Shown: positions 23,703 through 31,728 of the stretch, one piece after another
Layout: each line of letters opens with the position of its first letter
How positions within the stretch are numbered: the stretch's first letter is position 1
Source: JAUVIB01 sp964424545
Lineage (GTDB): Bacteria; Calditrichota; Calditrichia; Calditrichales; Calditrichaceae
DNA length: 31,740 nt
Reading direction: 5' to 3'
Assembly (NCBI GenBank): GCA_964424545.1
Contig: CAYRJN010000018.1
Span: 1-31,740 of the forward strand
Notes under the pieces: generated by a model
Databases searched by the model: none
Told to the model about the DNA's origin: nothing
What the model saw: only the letters and a program-made list of their open reading frames with translations
Made by a program: the position numbers and the translations under genes

Positions 23703-26429
23703 ATGGCGGCAAATCGATTGGTAATAGGCGTAGATATTGACGGGCCTAATATCAGAATTGGCAAAGTTAAAGATGATAAGCTTGTTGATTTCTTGGAAGA
23801 CAGCCTCCCTTATAAGGAGCCGAAAAAGGTAATATTAGACAAAATAATCAAAGTTATCGACAAGGTCTATACTAAGGATGTCGCCGGTATCGGTTTTGCA
23901 ATGCAGGGAATCGTAGATTCCGAGAACGGCGTAGTCGTTAATCCGATCAGAATGGATGCCATGAAGAATACGAATTTGCGGGAAATTCTTGGGGAACGTT
24001 ATCATAAACCCGTATATGTAGATAATGACGCCAATTGTTTTGCCTTGGGCGTAAAATATTTTGGCAGAGGTAAATTTTATCGAGATGTTTTGGGGCTAAT
24101 TGTTGCCGAGGGGTTGGGAGCGGGAGTTATTATCGACAACCGCTTGTATGCGGGGAAAAATTCCAGCGCCGGGGAATTCGGACAAATACCATTCAAGGAA
24201 CATACCATTGAATATTATTCTTGTGCGCAGTTCTTTAATAAATTACATGCCGTTAAAGTGCAGGACGTTATTTCCGCGGCGGAAAAAGGAGACAAAAAGG
24301 CGCTTGAACTATTTGAAGAGTTCGGCGATTACCTTGGACATACCATGCAAGTTATTATGCACTCTTTTGATCCGCAGATTATAATCATCGGCGGTTCGCT
24401 TCGGAAAGGATTTGAATTTTATAAATCGTCCATGTGGAAGCGCATTAGAACATCGCCTTTAAGAGAGGTTTGGGAAAAGGTAATTATTGATATAAACGAT
24501 GTGCCGAATATTACACTGCTCGGCGCTGCCGCATTATATTATAACGCCCAGCAAAATAAAGATTTTGAAGCGGAAAGAAAACGGCGTTTGCAGGTGGAAG
24601 AGGAGCTTCTGCAGGAACGCAACACGTTGTATTCAATCCTTGAAAATATTCCGGACCGTATTTATTTAAAAAATATTAACGGGCAATATACTAAAATGAA
24701 TAAATCCATGGTTACGGCTCTCGGCTACGAAAGCGAACAGGAGGTCATTGGAAAAACCGAACTTGAAATTTTAAGCGGCGCTCCCGCAAAAAGAAGCCAC
24801 GAAGTTGATCTTTCCGTTATTAAAAAAGGTGAAGCGCTGCTAAATGATGAAAGAAAAATAAAAGATAAAAACGACGACGAAATATGGCTGTTGAGCAGTA
24901 GAATTCCTTTGAAAAACAAAAAGGACGAAACGATTGGTTTGGTCGGCATTTCTCGGGATATTACGGAAATAAAGAAAGCGGAACAAAAATTAAAGGCGTT
25001 TAGCGAAAACTTACAAACAGCCAAAAAAGAGACGGATAATTTTCTTGAAAATGTCGACGAAGGCTTGTTCTTATTAAACGATAGTCTTTATATGGGTTCT
25101 CAATATTCCAAAGCATTGGAAAAAATCTTTCAGACGAAAAGGATTGCCGGGAGAAATTTTCTAAAATTCATGAAAGGTTCTTTGTCGGCGGATGACCTTG
25201 AAACATTGGAAAATTTCCTCGTCTTGTTATTGGATAAAGAGTATGACGAAGCCGTTTTGTTCGACTTAAACCCTCTGCAAAAAATTAACATTTACTTTGA
25301 CAAGGAAGATGTTGAAAAAACCTTAACCTTTAATTTTAAACGTATTTATAATAGGCGGAAAGATATTAAAGAATTAATGGTTATTGTTAAAGACATTACC
25401 AAGCAGGTTAAGTTGGAAAAAAAATTAAAGGAATCGGAAGCGCAAACAAAAAAACAAACGGAATGGGTTATGAGCATCATGCGCGTCGAACCTTCAATGA
25501 TGCGAGAATTTATCGACGGCTTGAAAAGCGAATTCGAGACGGTTGACGAATATTTCATTATGGTTAGACGCGATAAAAAATATATGGAATTTACCGATAA
25601 ACTTTATCGATCCATCCATCTTGTAAAAGGTAATGCCGCCATATTAAATTTATCCTTTTTCGCCGATGAGCTGCATAGCTTTGAAGATGAAATTTCTTCC
25701 GTGAGGGAAAAGGAAAAAATCGATTCCATTGATATTAATCATCTCTATAATGATTATTTGGGACTCAAGGAAGGCATAGTTAATATCGATAAGCTGCTTT
25801 CCAGAATGAGTAAATTGCATTCTCAGATTCGAACGACGAGGAGCTATGAAAATGAAATGCTTATAAAATCCATGCAAAATTATGTTAAACAGATCAGCGC
25901 CGATGCGGGTAAACTAATTAAACTTGATCTAAAAAAATTCAATGCCAATATTATTCCGTATAAATATCGATTGCTTGTCCGAGAAGTTTTGATACAGTTG
26001 ATTAGAAATTCCGTGGCTCACGGAATTGAAACAGAGAGAGAGAGAATGGAGAGAGGAAAACCGCAAAAAGGAACCGTTGCAATATCATGTTATGAAGAGA
26101 ATAATAATTTTTGGTTGGAACTTAAAGACGACGGGCGCGGCATCGATATCGCTAAATTGGCAGAGAAAATCAAAATGAGTAAAAAATGGGATGAAAATAA
26201 GATTTCGGCTATGTCGGAAAAGGAAGTTGCCCAAATGATTTTCGAAAGCGGAATTTCCACCGGCGATACGGTAACGAGGATTTCCGGCAGGGGAATAGGG
26301 TTGGATGCCGTGAAAACCAAAATAGAAAAATATAACGGTCAAATCGACTTGGATTATAGGGACGGGGAGTTTTGCCGATTTATTGTAAAACTTCCCATAG
26401 AAAAGAAAAACAATAGAATTGGGAGCTAA
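23703..26429 (+). CDS. ROK - PAS - HPt - CheA-type ATPase fusion kinase
   Basis: This encodes 908 residues. Residues 1-285 are a ROK sugar-kinase fold: the phosphate loop is altered (VDIDGPNIRIG for DxGGT), the catalytic region YVDNDANCFALG (Asp107-Asn111) is kept, EGLGAGVIIDNRLYAGKNSSAGEFG is kept, but the CxCGxxGC zinc motif is lost. A short coiled coil (290-305), a PAS domain (about 306-428), a second PAS-like region (about 440-570), an HPt domain with RSIHLVKGNA (His639 as phosphoacceptor) and a CheA-type HATPase follow (N box Asn769 in LIRNSVAHGIE, DDGRGID, GRGIGLDAV). There is no CheW domain. The ROK part probably senses a sugar or sugar phosphate. Response-regulator partner: perhaps 17224. 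Confidence 0.85.
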   Translation: MAANRLVIGVDIDGPNIRIGKVKDDKLVDFLEDSLPYKEPKKVILDKIIKVIDKVYTKDVAGIGFAMQGIVDSENGVVVNPIRMDAMKNTNLREILGERYHKPVYVDNDANCFALGVKYFGRGKFYRDVLGLIVAEGLGAGVIIDNRLYAGKNSSAGEFGQIPFKEHTIEYYSCAQFFNKLHAVKVQDVISAAEKGDKKALELFEEFGDYLGHTMQVIMHSFDPQIIIIGGSLRKGFEFYKSSMWKRIRTSPLREVWEKVIIDINDVPNITLLGAAALYYNAQQNKDFEAERKRRLQVEEELLQERNTLYSILENIPDRIYLKNINGQYTKMNKSMVTALGYESEQEVIGKTELEILSGAPAKRSHEVDLSVIKKGEALLNDERKIKDKNDDEIWLLSSRIPLKNKKDETIGLVGISRDITEIKKAEQKLKAFSENLQTAKKETDNFLENVDEGLFLLNDSLYMGSQYSKALEKIFQTKRIAGRNFLKFMKGSLSADDLETLENFLVLLLDKEYDEAVLFDLNPLQKINIYFDKEDVEKTLTFNFKRIYNRRKDIKELMVIVKDITKQVKLEKKLKESEAQTKKQTEWVMSIMRVEPSMMREFIDGLKSEFETVDEYFIMVRRDKKYMEFTDKLYRSIHLVKGNAAILNLSFFADELHSFEDEISSVREKEKIDSIDINHLYNDYLGLKEGIVNIDKLLSRMSKLHSQIRTTRSYENEMLIKSMQNYVKQISADAGKLIKLDLKKFNANIIPYKYRLLVREVLIQLIRNSVAHGIETERERMERGKPQKGTVAISCYEENNNFWLELKDDGRGIDIAKLAEKIKMSKKWDENKISAMSEKEVAQMIFESGISTGDTVTRISGRGIGLDAVKTKIEKYNGQIDLDYRDGEFCRFIVKLPIEKKNNRIGS

Positions 26430-26431
26430 TT

Positions 26432-27793
26432 TTGAGAAAATCAGGCAAAAAAATTGTAATAATCGGCGGCGTTGCAGCCGGAATGTCGGCTGCCAGTCGT
26501 GCAAGGCGCAATGATCCTCAAGCTGAGATAATTGTATTTGAAAAATCGGGAAATGTCTCTTACGGCTCTTGCGGTTTGCCTTATTATATTTCGGATGATA
26601 TAAAAGATGCTGAAGAATTGATTGCCATATCTGCGGAAGATTTTCGTCAAAAGCGCAATATTGATGTGCGCCTATTTTGTGAGGGGTTATATTTCGATCG
26701 CCGAAAAAAAACGGTTACTGTTAAGAATTTAAAAAGCGGCGAAGAAGAAGAACATTCTTATGATAAGCTGGTTATAGCCACCGGCGCCCGTGCCATAGTT
26801 CCTGATTTGCCCGGCATTGATTTGAAAAATGTATTTGTAATACGTACTCTGCAGGATGGTATTGCGCTTAAAGAGATGATTGGCGCCCGCAAACCGAAAA
26901 GCGCTGTTGTTGTAGGCGGGGGGTATATCGGTTTGGAAATGGCCGAAGCGCTTACTGTTCGTGGCGTCAAGGTTGCTGTTGTTGAACAATTGAACCGCCT
27001 GATAGCCAATATTGATGAAGATATGTCTGCTTTGGTGGAAAAAGAGTTGATTGCGCACGGTTGTCGGCTTTATAAATCCAACGGGCTGCGGGAAATCAGC
27101 GGTGCGGGCGTTGTTGAGAAAGTTCGTCTTATGCGCGGAGATGAAATTTCCGCCGATTTGGTGATAATGGCTGTGGGCGTTAGGCCGAATGTGGAATTTG
27201 CCCGGCGCAGCGGTATTGAGTTAGGGCGGACGGGAGCGATAAAAACGGACGGCCGGATGCGTACGAATATTAATGATGTTTATGCTGCGGGTGATTGTGC
27301 GGAAGCAAAAAATCTAATTACCGGCAAAGGAGATTATATCCCATTGGGAACCACAGCCAATAAACAGGGACGTGTAGCGGGTGATAATGCCAGCGGCGGG
27401 CAGGCGCACTTTAAGGGCGTGGTAGGAACGGCTGCGGTTAAAGTTTTTGATTTGGAAGCGGCGAGAACGGGTTTAACGGGAGAAACGGCTCAAGGCTTAT
27501 TCAATGCCAAAAGTATTGTTGTTAATGGTAAATCCCGTGCCGGTTACTATCCCAATCCTTCCGAGATTACGCTTAAACTTCATTTTACACCGCAGGATGG
27601 GCGTATCCTCGGGGCCCAAATGGTCGGAAAGGAAGGCGTTGCGCAAAGGATTAATCTGTTTGCGGCGGCAATTCAGGAAAAAATTAACCTGAAAAATCTT
27701 TCGCAATGGGACTTGGCCTATGCTCCGCCATTTGCTCCCGTATGGGATGTGATACTGATTGCCGTGAATCAGGCCTTAAAAATTAAACGATAA
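26432..27793 (+). CDS. CoA-disulfide reductase / NADH oxidase family flavoprotein
   Basis: This 453-residue FAD and NAD(P)H-dependent pyridine nucleotide-disulfide oxidoreductase has the FAD motif KIVIIGGVAAGMSAASRARR, catalytic Cys47 in SYGSCGLPYY (the single-Cys type, as in CoA-disulfide reductase, Nox and polysulfide/persulfide reductases), a second dinucleotide motif AVVVGGGYIGLEMAEAL, the FAD-binding AGDCAEAKN and the C-terminal dimer-interface LAYAPPFAPVWDV. There is no extra rhodanese domain. It starts with TTG at 26432, 2 nt after the kinase stop, with GGGAG 7 nt upstream, so both are one operon. It may handle CoA or low-molecular-weight disulfides, or sulfur for the downstream rhodanese system; the last point is inference. 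Confidence 0.88.
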   Translation: MRKSGKKIVIIGGVAAGMSAASRARRNDPQAEIIVFEKSGNVSYGSCGLPYYISDDIKDAEELIAISAEDFRQKRNIDVRLFCEGLYFDRRKKTVTVKNLKSGEEEEHSYDKLVIATGARAIVPDLPGIDLKNVFVIRTLQDGIALKEMIGARKPKSAVVVGGGYIGLEMAEALTVRGVKVAVVEQLNRLIANIDEDMSALVEKELIAHGCRLYKSNGLREISGAGVVEKVRLMRGDEISADLVIMAVGVRPNVEFARRSGIELGRTGAIKTDGRMRTNINDVYAAGDCAEAKNLITGKGDYIPLGTTANKQGRVAGDNASGGQAHFKGVVGTAAVKVFDLEAARTGLTGETAQGLFNAKSIVVNGKSRAGYYPNPSEITLKLHFTPQDGRILGAQMVGKEGVAQRINLFAAAIQEKINLKNLSQWDLAYAPPFAPVWDVILIAVNQALKIKR

Positions 27794-27822
27794 AATGTTT
27801 CAATAGGGTGTTTCGAAGTTTG

Positions 27823-27845
27823 ATATGAAACATCCTGTTTCATAT
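27823..27845. promoter_or_regulatory. Upstream activator palindrome 1
   Basis: ATATGAAACA-TCC-TGTTTCATAT has perfect 10-bp arms, centred about 163 bp upstream of the -24 element. Two further half-sites TGTTTCA (27796-27802) and TGTTTCG (27809-27815) precede it. The arrangement fits an enhancer for a sigma-54 activator. Confidence 0.65.
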
Positions 27846-27894
27846 ATAGAAAGTATTAAAAACCTCCTGTAAAATCAGCAATTTTCAATTAATT

Positions 27895-27911
27895 TGAAAC
27901 ATCTTGTTTCG
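27895..27911. promoter_or_regulatory. Upstream activator palindrome 2
   Basis: TGAAACA-TCT-TGTTTCG repeats the core of palindrome 1 with the same 3-nt spacer (6-bp arms), centred about 94 bp upstream of the -24 element. Two matching sites at these distances are typical of NtrC-type regulation. Confidence 0.6.
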
Positions 27912-27995
27912 TTTTATTGTTTTATTAAAATTTTCCTATCTTAGTAATTTCTATATTTTTCAATGTTTAAACGGAATACCCGGTTTTTTATAATT

Positions 27996-28011
27996 TGGCA
28001 CACCTTTTGCT
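27996..28011 (+). promoter_or_regulatory. Sigma-54 promoter of the cytochrome operon
   Basis: TGGCAC-N5-TTGCT matches the sigma-54 (RpoN) -24/-12 consensus, with GG and GC exactly 10 nt apart. Transcription would start near 28022, giving a leader of about 38 nt before the ATG at 28060. No sigma-70 style promoter of similar quality is seen nearby. Confidence 0.85.
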
Positions 28012-28059
28012 ACCTTGATAAACAGATATGGTAAAAAGTTCACAAAAAGGATAAGGACT

Positions 28060-29472
28060 ATGGCCCGAAAAATATTTTTGTTATTGCCAATTTTATTTTT
28101 TATTGCCTGTACACAATTAACGGATGATAACTCATATATCAAATCATACACGGGCGATGACGGTTGTTTGATATGTCACACAAATGAAGCTCGCCTGCAA
28201 GCGCTCGCTCCGTCCGAAAGCGGCGGCGGACCGCCGGACGGCGGCTGAGGCGGAGAAGTAGCTCCGTTGGAGCCATGGGAAAAAGTCTATATCAAACTAA
28301 GAGCCGGTCAGGATGTAGCGGATATTGACAGCCATCTCGGACGAACTGCATGCGTCGATTGTCATAATGGAAATAATAAAGAGCCTAACAATAAAGAAAA
28401 GGCGCATGAGGGATTAATCGTTGATCCTTCCGAGTATGTTGACGGAACAAATAGCTGCGGTAAAGCAGGTTGCCACGAAAGTAAAGTCGGCGACTATAAA
28501 AATAGTCTGCATCAACAGCTATGGGGCGAAAAGCGTATGGTTGCGCTGCGTTCCGGCGTTAATTCATTTACGCAATGTCCGCAAACTACGCAGGATGGAT
28601 ATAATGGCGAATGTACCGATTGTCATGCGACGTGCGGCCAATGTCATATTTCAATTCCCAACAGCGCGGGAGGGGGATTCCCTAAGAACGGACCGATTTA
28701 CAACTCGCACCGTTTTAGAAAAACGCCCGATATGAAAAATAACTGTACGGCTTGCCACGGGTCGCGTATCGCGCACGATTTTTACGGCGATGAAGAAGCC
28801 GGCAGAAAAGGCGATACGCATTATTTGTACGCCATGGATTGTATGGATTGTCATAGCAATGTCGAAATGCATAGCGCTGTAGCCGATAAGGACAATACGC
28901 ACAGATACAATTATGATCATTTACCTCGATGTGAAAACTGCCATTCGGATATCGGTACGGCAAATAATTATCACTCCATCCATTTGGAAAAAGTATCCTG
29001 CTTTGTATGTCATGCTGTTTCGACGCCGGGTGGATATAATAACTGTACAGGCTGTCATGTTGCCGGCGAGTGGAAAACAGATCCGGAATATCAAGAAAGA
29101 AATCCGGAAGAAGATTTTAAAATCGGACGTAATCCGTTAAAATCCGACAGTCGTCCTTATGATTTTGTTACCTTGCGTCATATTCCGATTGTCAGGACAT
29201 CCTATGATAACTGGGGAGCAAGCGGAACTTTGGTGGATTATGATGATTATGAAACATGGAAATATGCCACGCCGCACTCAATCCAACGCTGGACATCTCA
29301 AACCGATACAACAGGAGGGAAAACATGTTCTGAAAAATGTCATATTACAAACGGAGAAAATAGCAAATTATATCTTTTTGAAGATTATATTCAAACGAAT
29401 TGGCCGAACGAAATTAACGCCAATAAAGATGTAGTCGTTGACGGACATTTACCGTCTTGGTGGAGTAAATAA
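28060..29472 (+). CDS. Multihaem c-type cytochrome lipoprotein with in-frame UGA (putative selenoprotein)
   Basis: Read through one TGA (28246-28248), this is 470 residues with Sec63. The N-terminus is a lipoprotein signal (IAC, Cys17). There are nine CxxCH sites (CLICH at 36-40 before Sec; CVDCH, CTDCH, CGQCH, CTACH, CMDCH, CENCH, CFVCH and CTGCH after), plus CGKAGCH (CX4CH) and CSEKCH (CX3CH). The two pieces are in the same frame. The downstream piece would begin at TTG 28267 without a signal peptide, and haem attachment needs export, so separate translation makes little sense. The middle part (CGQCHIS...GGGFPKNG...CTACHGSR) resembles Geobacter outer-surface cytochromes. AAAAGGA 8 nt before the ATG at 28060 sets the start. 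It likely carries electrons across or at the outer membrane. A nonsense mutation is the alternative. Confidence 0.78.
28249..28275 (+). promoter_or_regulatory. Candidate bacterial SECIS element
   Basis: GCTCC (28261-28265) and GGAGC (28269-28273) close a loop GTT. The loop begins 17 nt after the UGA and its first base is G, which fits published rules for bacterial SECIS (UGA-to-loop distance about 16-37 nt, a G in the first two loop bases). An alternative fold pairs GGCGGAG (28249-28255) with CTCCGTT. A very stable GC hairpin (CCGTCCG at 28210-28216 with CGGACGG at 28235-28241) lies just upstream of the UGA. Confidence 0.55.
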
Positions 29473-29516
29473 CTAATTAATTTATTTTGTATTATTTAAC
29501 GTAAGGGGAGTTTATT

Positions 29517-30440
29517 ATGAAGAAGTATTTGTCTTTGTTTCTGATTTTCTTATTAACGGCCTTTATCGGCTGCAGTAGCTCAAGCAACGACGAAGAAGTA
29601 AATGAATTTGACGTTCTTGTAAAATATCTTGAAAAGGGCAGCGACGATTATGAAGGATGGGTAAATTATTTGGACGGTTGGATTGTGAATTATGGCGATA
29701 TAAATGTTGCGGATTATTACATAATGGATTTTCGCAGTCAGGCGGATTATGATAAAATGCATCTTGAAGGCGCCGTATTAACAACCTTGTCCGATATGTT
29801 CGATAAAGCCGCCGATGCGACCAAGCCGATTCTTTGCGTCTGCTATAGCGGTCAAACGGCGTCGTATGCCCATATGTTGCTGCGTTTAAAGCATTATGAC
29901 GCCTATGTATTGAAATTCGGTATGAGCATAGTAGATGCGTCTTTGGATAAATGGACGGCAAATTGTTCCAATGCTTATGCCGGAGATTTTGTGCAAACGG
30001 CATCGCCTACGTTGCCTTCTTTTGAATATCCGAAATTAAATACAGGGAAAAAAGATGCGGCCGATATTTTGGACGCCCGCATTGACGCTGCTGTTACAGC
30101 ATGGGGCGAAGGGATGCTTGTCGCCGCCAGCGCTATTGTCCCTAATGCTTCCGATTTCAATGTTATGAATTATTGGGCGGAGAGTGATTACCTGCAAATC
30201 GGGCATATAGACGGTTCTTATCAACTAACGCCGAAAACGCTTAAAACAGATGAAAATTTAAAGGTATTTGATCCGGCCGGCGATAATATCCTTTATTGTT
30301 GGACAGGACAAACGGCGGCGGCAACAATCGCCTATTTAAAGGTTCTTGGCTATGACGTAAAATCAATTAAATTCGGCACCAATGCCATGATATATGATGA
30401 ATTACCCGGTCATAAATGGCCAAAACCTTGGACAAAGTAG
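29517..30440 (+). CDS. Tandem rhodanese-domain lipoprotein
   Basis: This encodes 307 residues with lipobox FIGC (Cys19). There are two rhodanese-like domains: residues about 63-140 with active loop CYSGQTA (Cys109), and about 213-300 with CWTGQTA (Cys261). Both catalytic cysteines are present, and DFRSQADYDKMHLEGAV is the usual entry motif of the first domain. Rhodaneses move sulfane sulfur (or selenium) between thiols. Placed between a surface cytochrome and an outer-membrane barrel, it resembles ExtH of the Geobacter ext cluster, where a rhodanese-like lipoprotein accompanies the porin-cytochrome conduit. AAGGGGAG before the ATG is a strong ribosome site. The gap to the cytochrome gene is 44 bp, so they are co-transcribed. 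Confidence 0.88.
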   Translation: MKKYLSLFLIFLLTAFIGCSSSSNDEEVNEFDVLVKYLEKGSDDYEGWVNYLDGWIVNYGDINVADYYIMDFRSQADYDKMHLEGAVLTTLSDMFDKAADATKPILCVCYSGQTASYAHMLLRLKHYDAYVLKFGMSIVDASLDKWTANCSNAYAGDFVQTASPTLPSFEYPKLNTGKKDAADILDARIDAAVTAWGEGMLVAASAIVPNASDFNVMNYWAESDYLQIGHIDGSYQLTPKTLKTDENLKVFDPAGDNILYCWTGQTAAATIAYLKVLGYDVKSIKFGTNAMIYDELPGHKWPKPWTK

Positions 30441-30465
30441 GATATCTATAATTTAATAATTGAAT

Positions 30466-30485
30466 GGGGGAGAGCAATCTCCCCT
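30466..30485 (+). other. Stem-loop with GCAA tetraloop between rhodanese and porin genes
   Basis: GGGGAGA-GCAA-TCTCCCC is a perfect 7-bp stem with a GNRA tetraloop, extended by one G-U pair. No long U tract follows, so it is more likely an mRNA processing or stability element, or a leaky terminator, than a full stop of transcription. Confidence 0.55.
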
Positions 30486-30514
30486 GTCTTTAAATCCAAA
30501 AACGGATAAAAAAG

Positions 30515-31723
30515 ATGAAAAAGCTATTAATTATACTGTTTTGTTTGATTTCAAACGCAATTTCGGGCGATGTTAAAGGAAGCTTCTCCACGGCTGTTTT
30601 TATGGGAACGCCGTTTTTCGATAGGGAAAGCTATCAATTATACGGGCTGCGCAGCGATGATACGACAACGGTGCTCGGGGATGACTCTTATTTACGAAGC
30701 GTCAATCAATTGCGATTAAGAGGAAGCTTTTCTGATAAGAGATTTGAATATAATCTAAACGCCCTGCGCAGCGACGGGTTTAATAATGATCCGCATATTT
30801 CCAATACAAAAATTTATGAAGTCTATTTGAAATATAATTTTAAAAGAGGTTATATACAAGGGGGGCGCCTTTTTGCCTTCACGCGTTGGATTATGGGGTC
30901 CATAGACGGCGGCGTCGTATCTTATTCTATTTCCGATGTTGTGAGCGTTAATGCTATGGGCGGTATGAGCGTGCAATATGGTAAACTGTATGACAATGAG
31001 ATGGCCGACCCCATCGGCTATGCTAACGTTAACTTTAGATTTAATCGTTTCCGTTTTAAGCTGAAAGGGTTATATACCCAAGATGCGAGTAAAGCGGGCT
31101 TTGATTTTCGTACCAAGTTGTGGAAGATCGGAATAAGCGCTAATTATGGCTATGATATTACCAATAGTCAGATATCCGACGGCGGTATCAATTTGTTGTA
31201 TATTCCTTCGGCTAAGTGGACTTTAAGCGGTAATTATCGGCTTATGCGTACGGATATGTGGAAATGGACGGATTTTGATTTCATCGGCAGCCTAATAGAA
31301 AGATATTTATTTGGCGTTCGATATAAAATACATAACGGTTACTATTTGGATTTAAGACAAATGGCCTCAATGACAACGAAAAAAACGGAATATCTTTCTC
31401 TTGTAAGCATCTCGGCAAGATATTTTAATGCCGGATTTAACTATTTATTCAGCGACTATGGACAAAAACGCATTGGCATAAATGTTGGCGGACAATATAC
31501 TTTTAATAATGGTCTGTATCTAACGGCCGGATTCTCACCGGTTAGCTATCAATACAGCGATTATTACACAAGTTTACAGACAAGCTCTTATTATTTCCGT
31601 GCGGCCTATCAGGTACTCAATCCGTTGCAAATCAGCTTAAATATTAATTATTATCAAAATAATCAGGTCTTGTATAGCAAAATACGCGGCGGATTACAAA
31701 TACGTTATAGTTTCGGGAGTTGA
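30515..31723 (+). CDS. Outer-membrane beta-barrel (porin-like, electron conduit partner)
   Basis: This encodes 402 residues with a Sec signal peptide (LLIILFCLISNAISG). The mature part consists of many alternating, Tyr/Arg-rich amphipathic strands with short turns (for example LRSVNQLRLRGSF, FEYNLNALRSDGF, YEVYLKYNFKRGYIQGGRLF, RFKLKGLYTQD), and the last strand is GGLQIRYSFGS, close to the typical C-terminal aromatic barrel signal. About 20 strands fit the length. No plug or TonB box is seen. Family-level identity is uncertain, but with the upstream cytochrome and rhodanese it matches the barrel of ext-type porin-cytochrome complexes (compare ExtI). It would let haems or oxyanions pass the outer membrane. 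Confidence 0.8.
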   Translation: MKKLLIILFCLISNAISGDVKGSFSTAVFMGTPFFDRESYQLYGLRSDDTTTVLGDDSYLRSVNQLRLRGSFSDKRFEYNLNALRSDGFNNDPHISNTKIYEVYLKYNFKRGYIQGGRLFAFTRWIMGSIDGGVVSYSISDVVSVNAMGGMSVQYGKLYDNEMADPIGYANVNFRFNRFRFKLKGLYTQDASKAGFDFRTKLWKIGISANYGYDITNSQISDGGINLLYIPSAKWTLSGNYRLMRTDMWKWTDFDFIGSLIERYLFGVRYKIHNGYYLDLRQMASMTTKKTEYLSLVSISARYFNAGFNYLFSDYGQKRIGINVGGQYTFNNGLYLTAGFSPVSYQYSDYYTSLQTSSYYFRAAYQVLNPLQISLNINYYQNNQVLYSKIRGGLQIRYSFGS

Positions 31724-31728
31724 TGAAT

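Noticed and set aside
26085..26504. 139-residue - strand ORF across the kinase-flavoprotein junction
   Set aside because: Both overlapped + strand genes have intact family motifs; the ORF has none.
28015..28059. Upstream in-frame start of the cytochrome gene at 28015
   Set aside because: It lies upstream of the expected transcription start for the sigma-54 promoter (about 28022) and would add a basic extension before a normal signal peptide; ATG 28060 has a good ribosome site.
28246..28248. TGA as a nonsense mutation making the cytochrome a pseudogene
   Set aside because: Not excluded, but less likely: both sides of the frame are intact, the promoter is excellent, all haem motifs are preserved and a SECIS-like hairpin follows.
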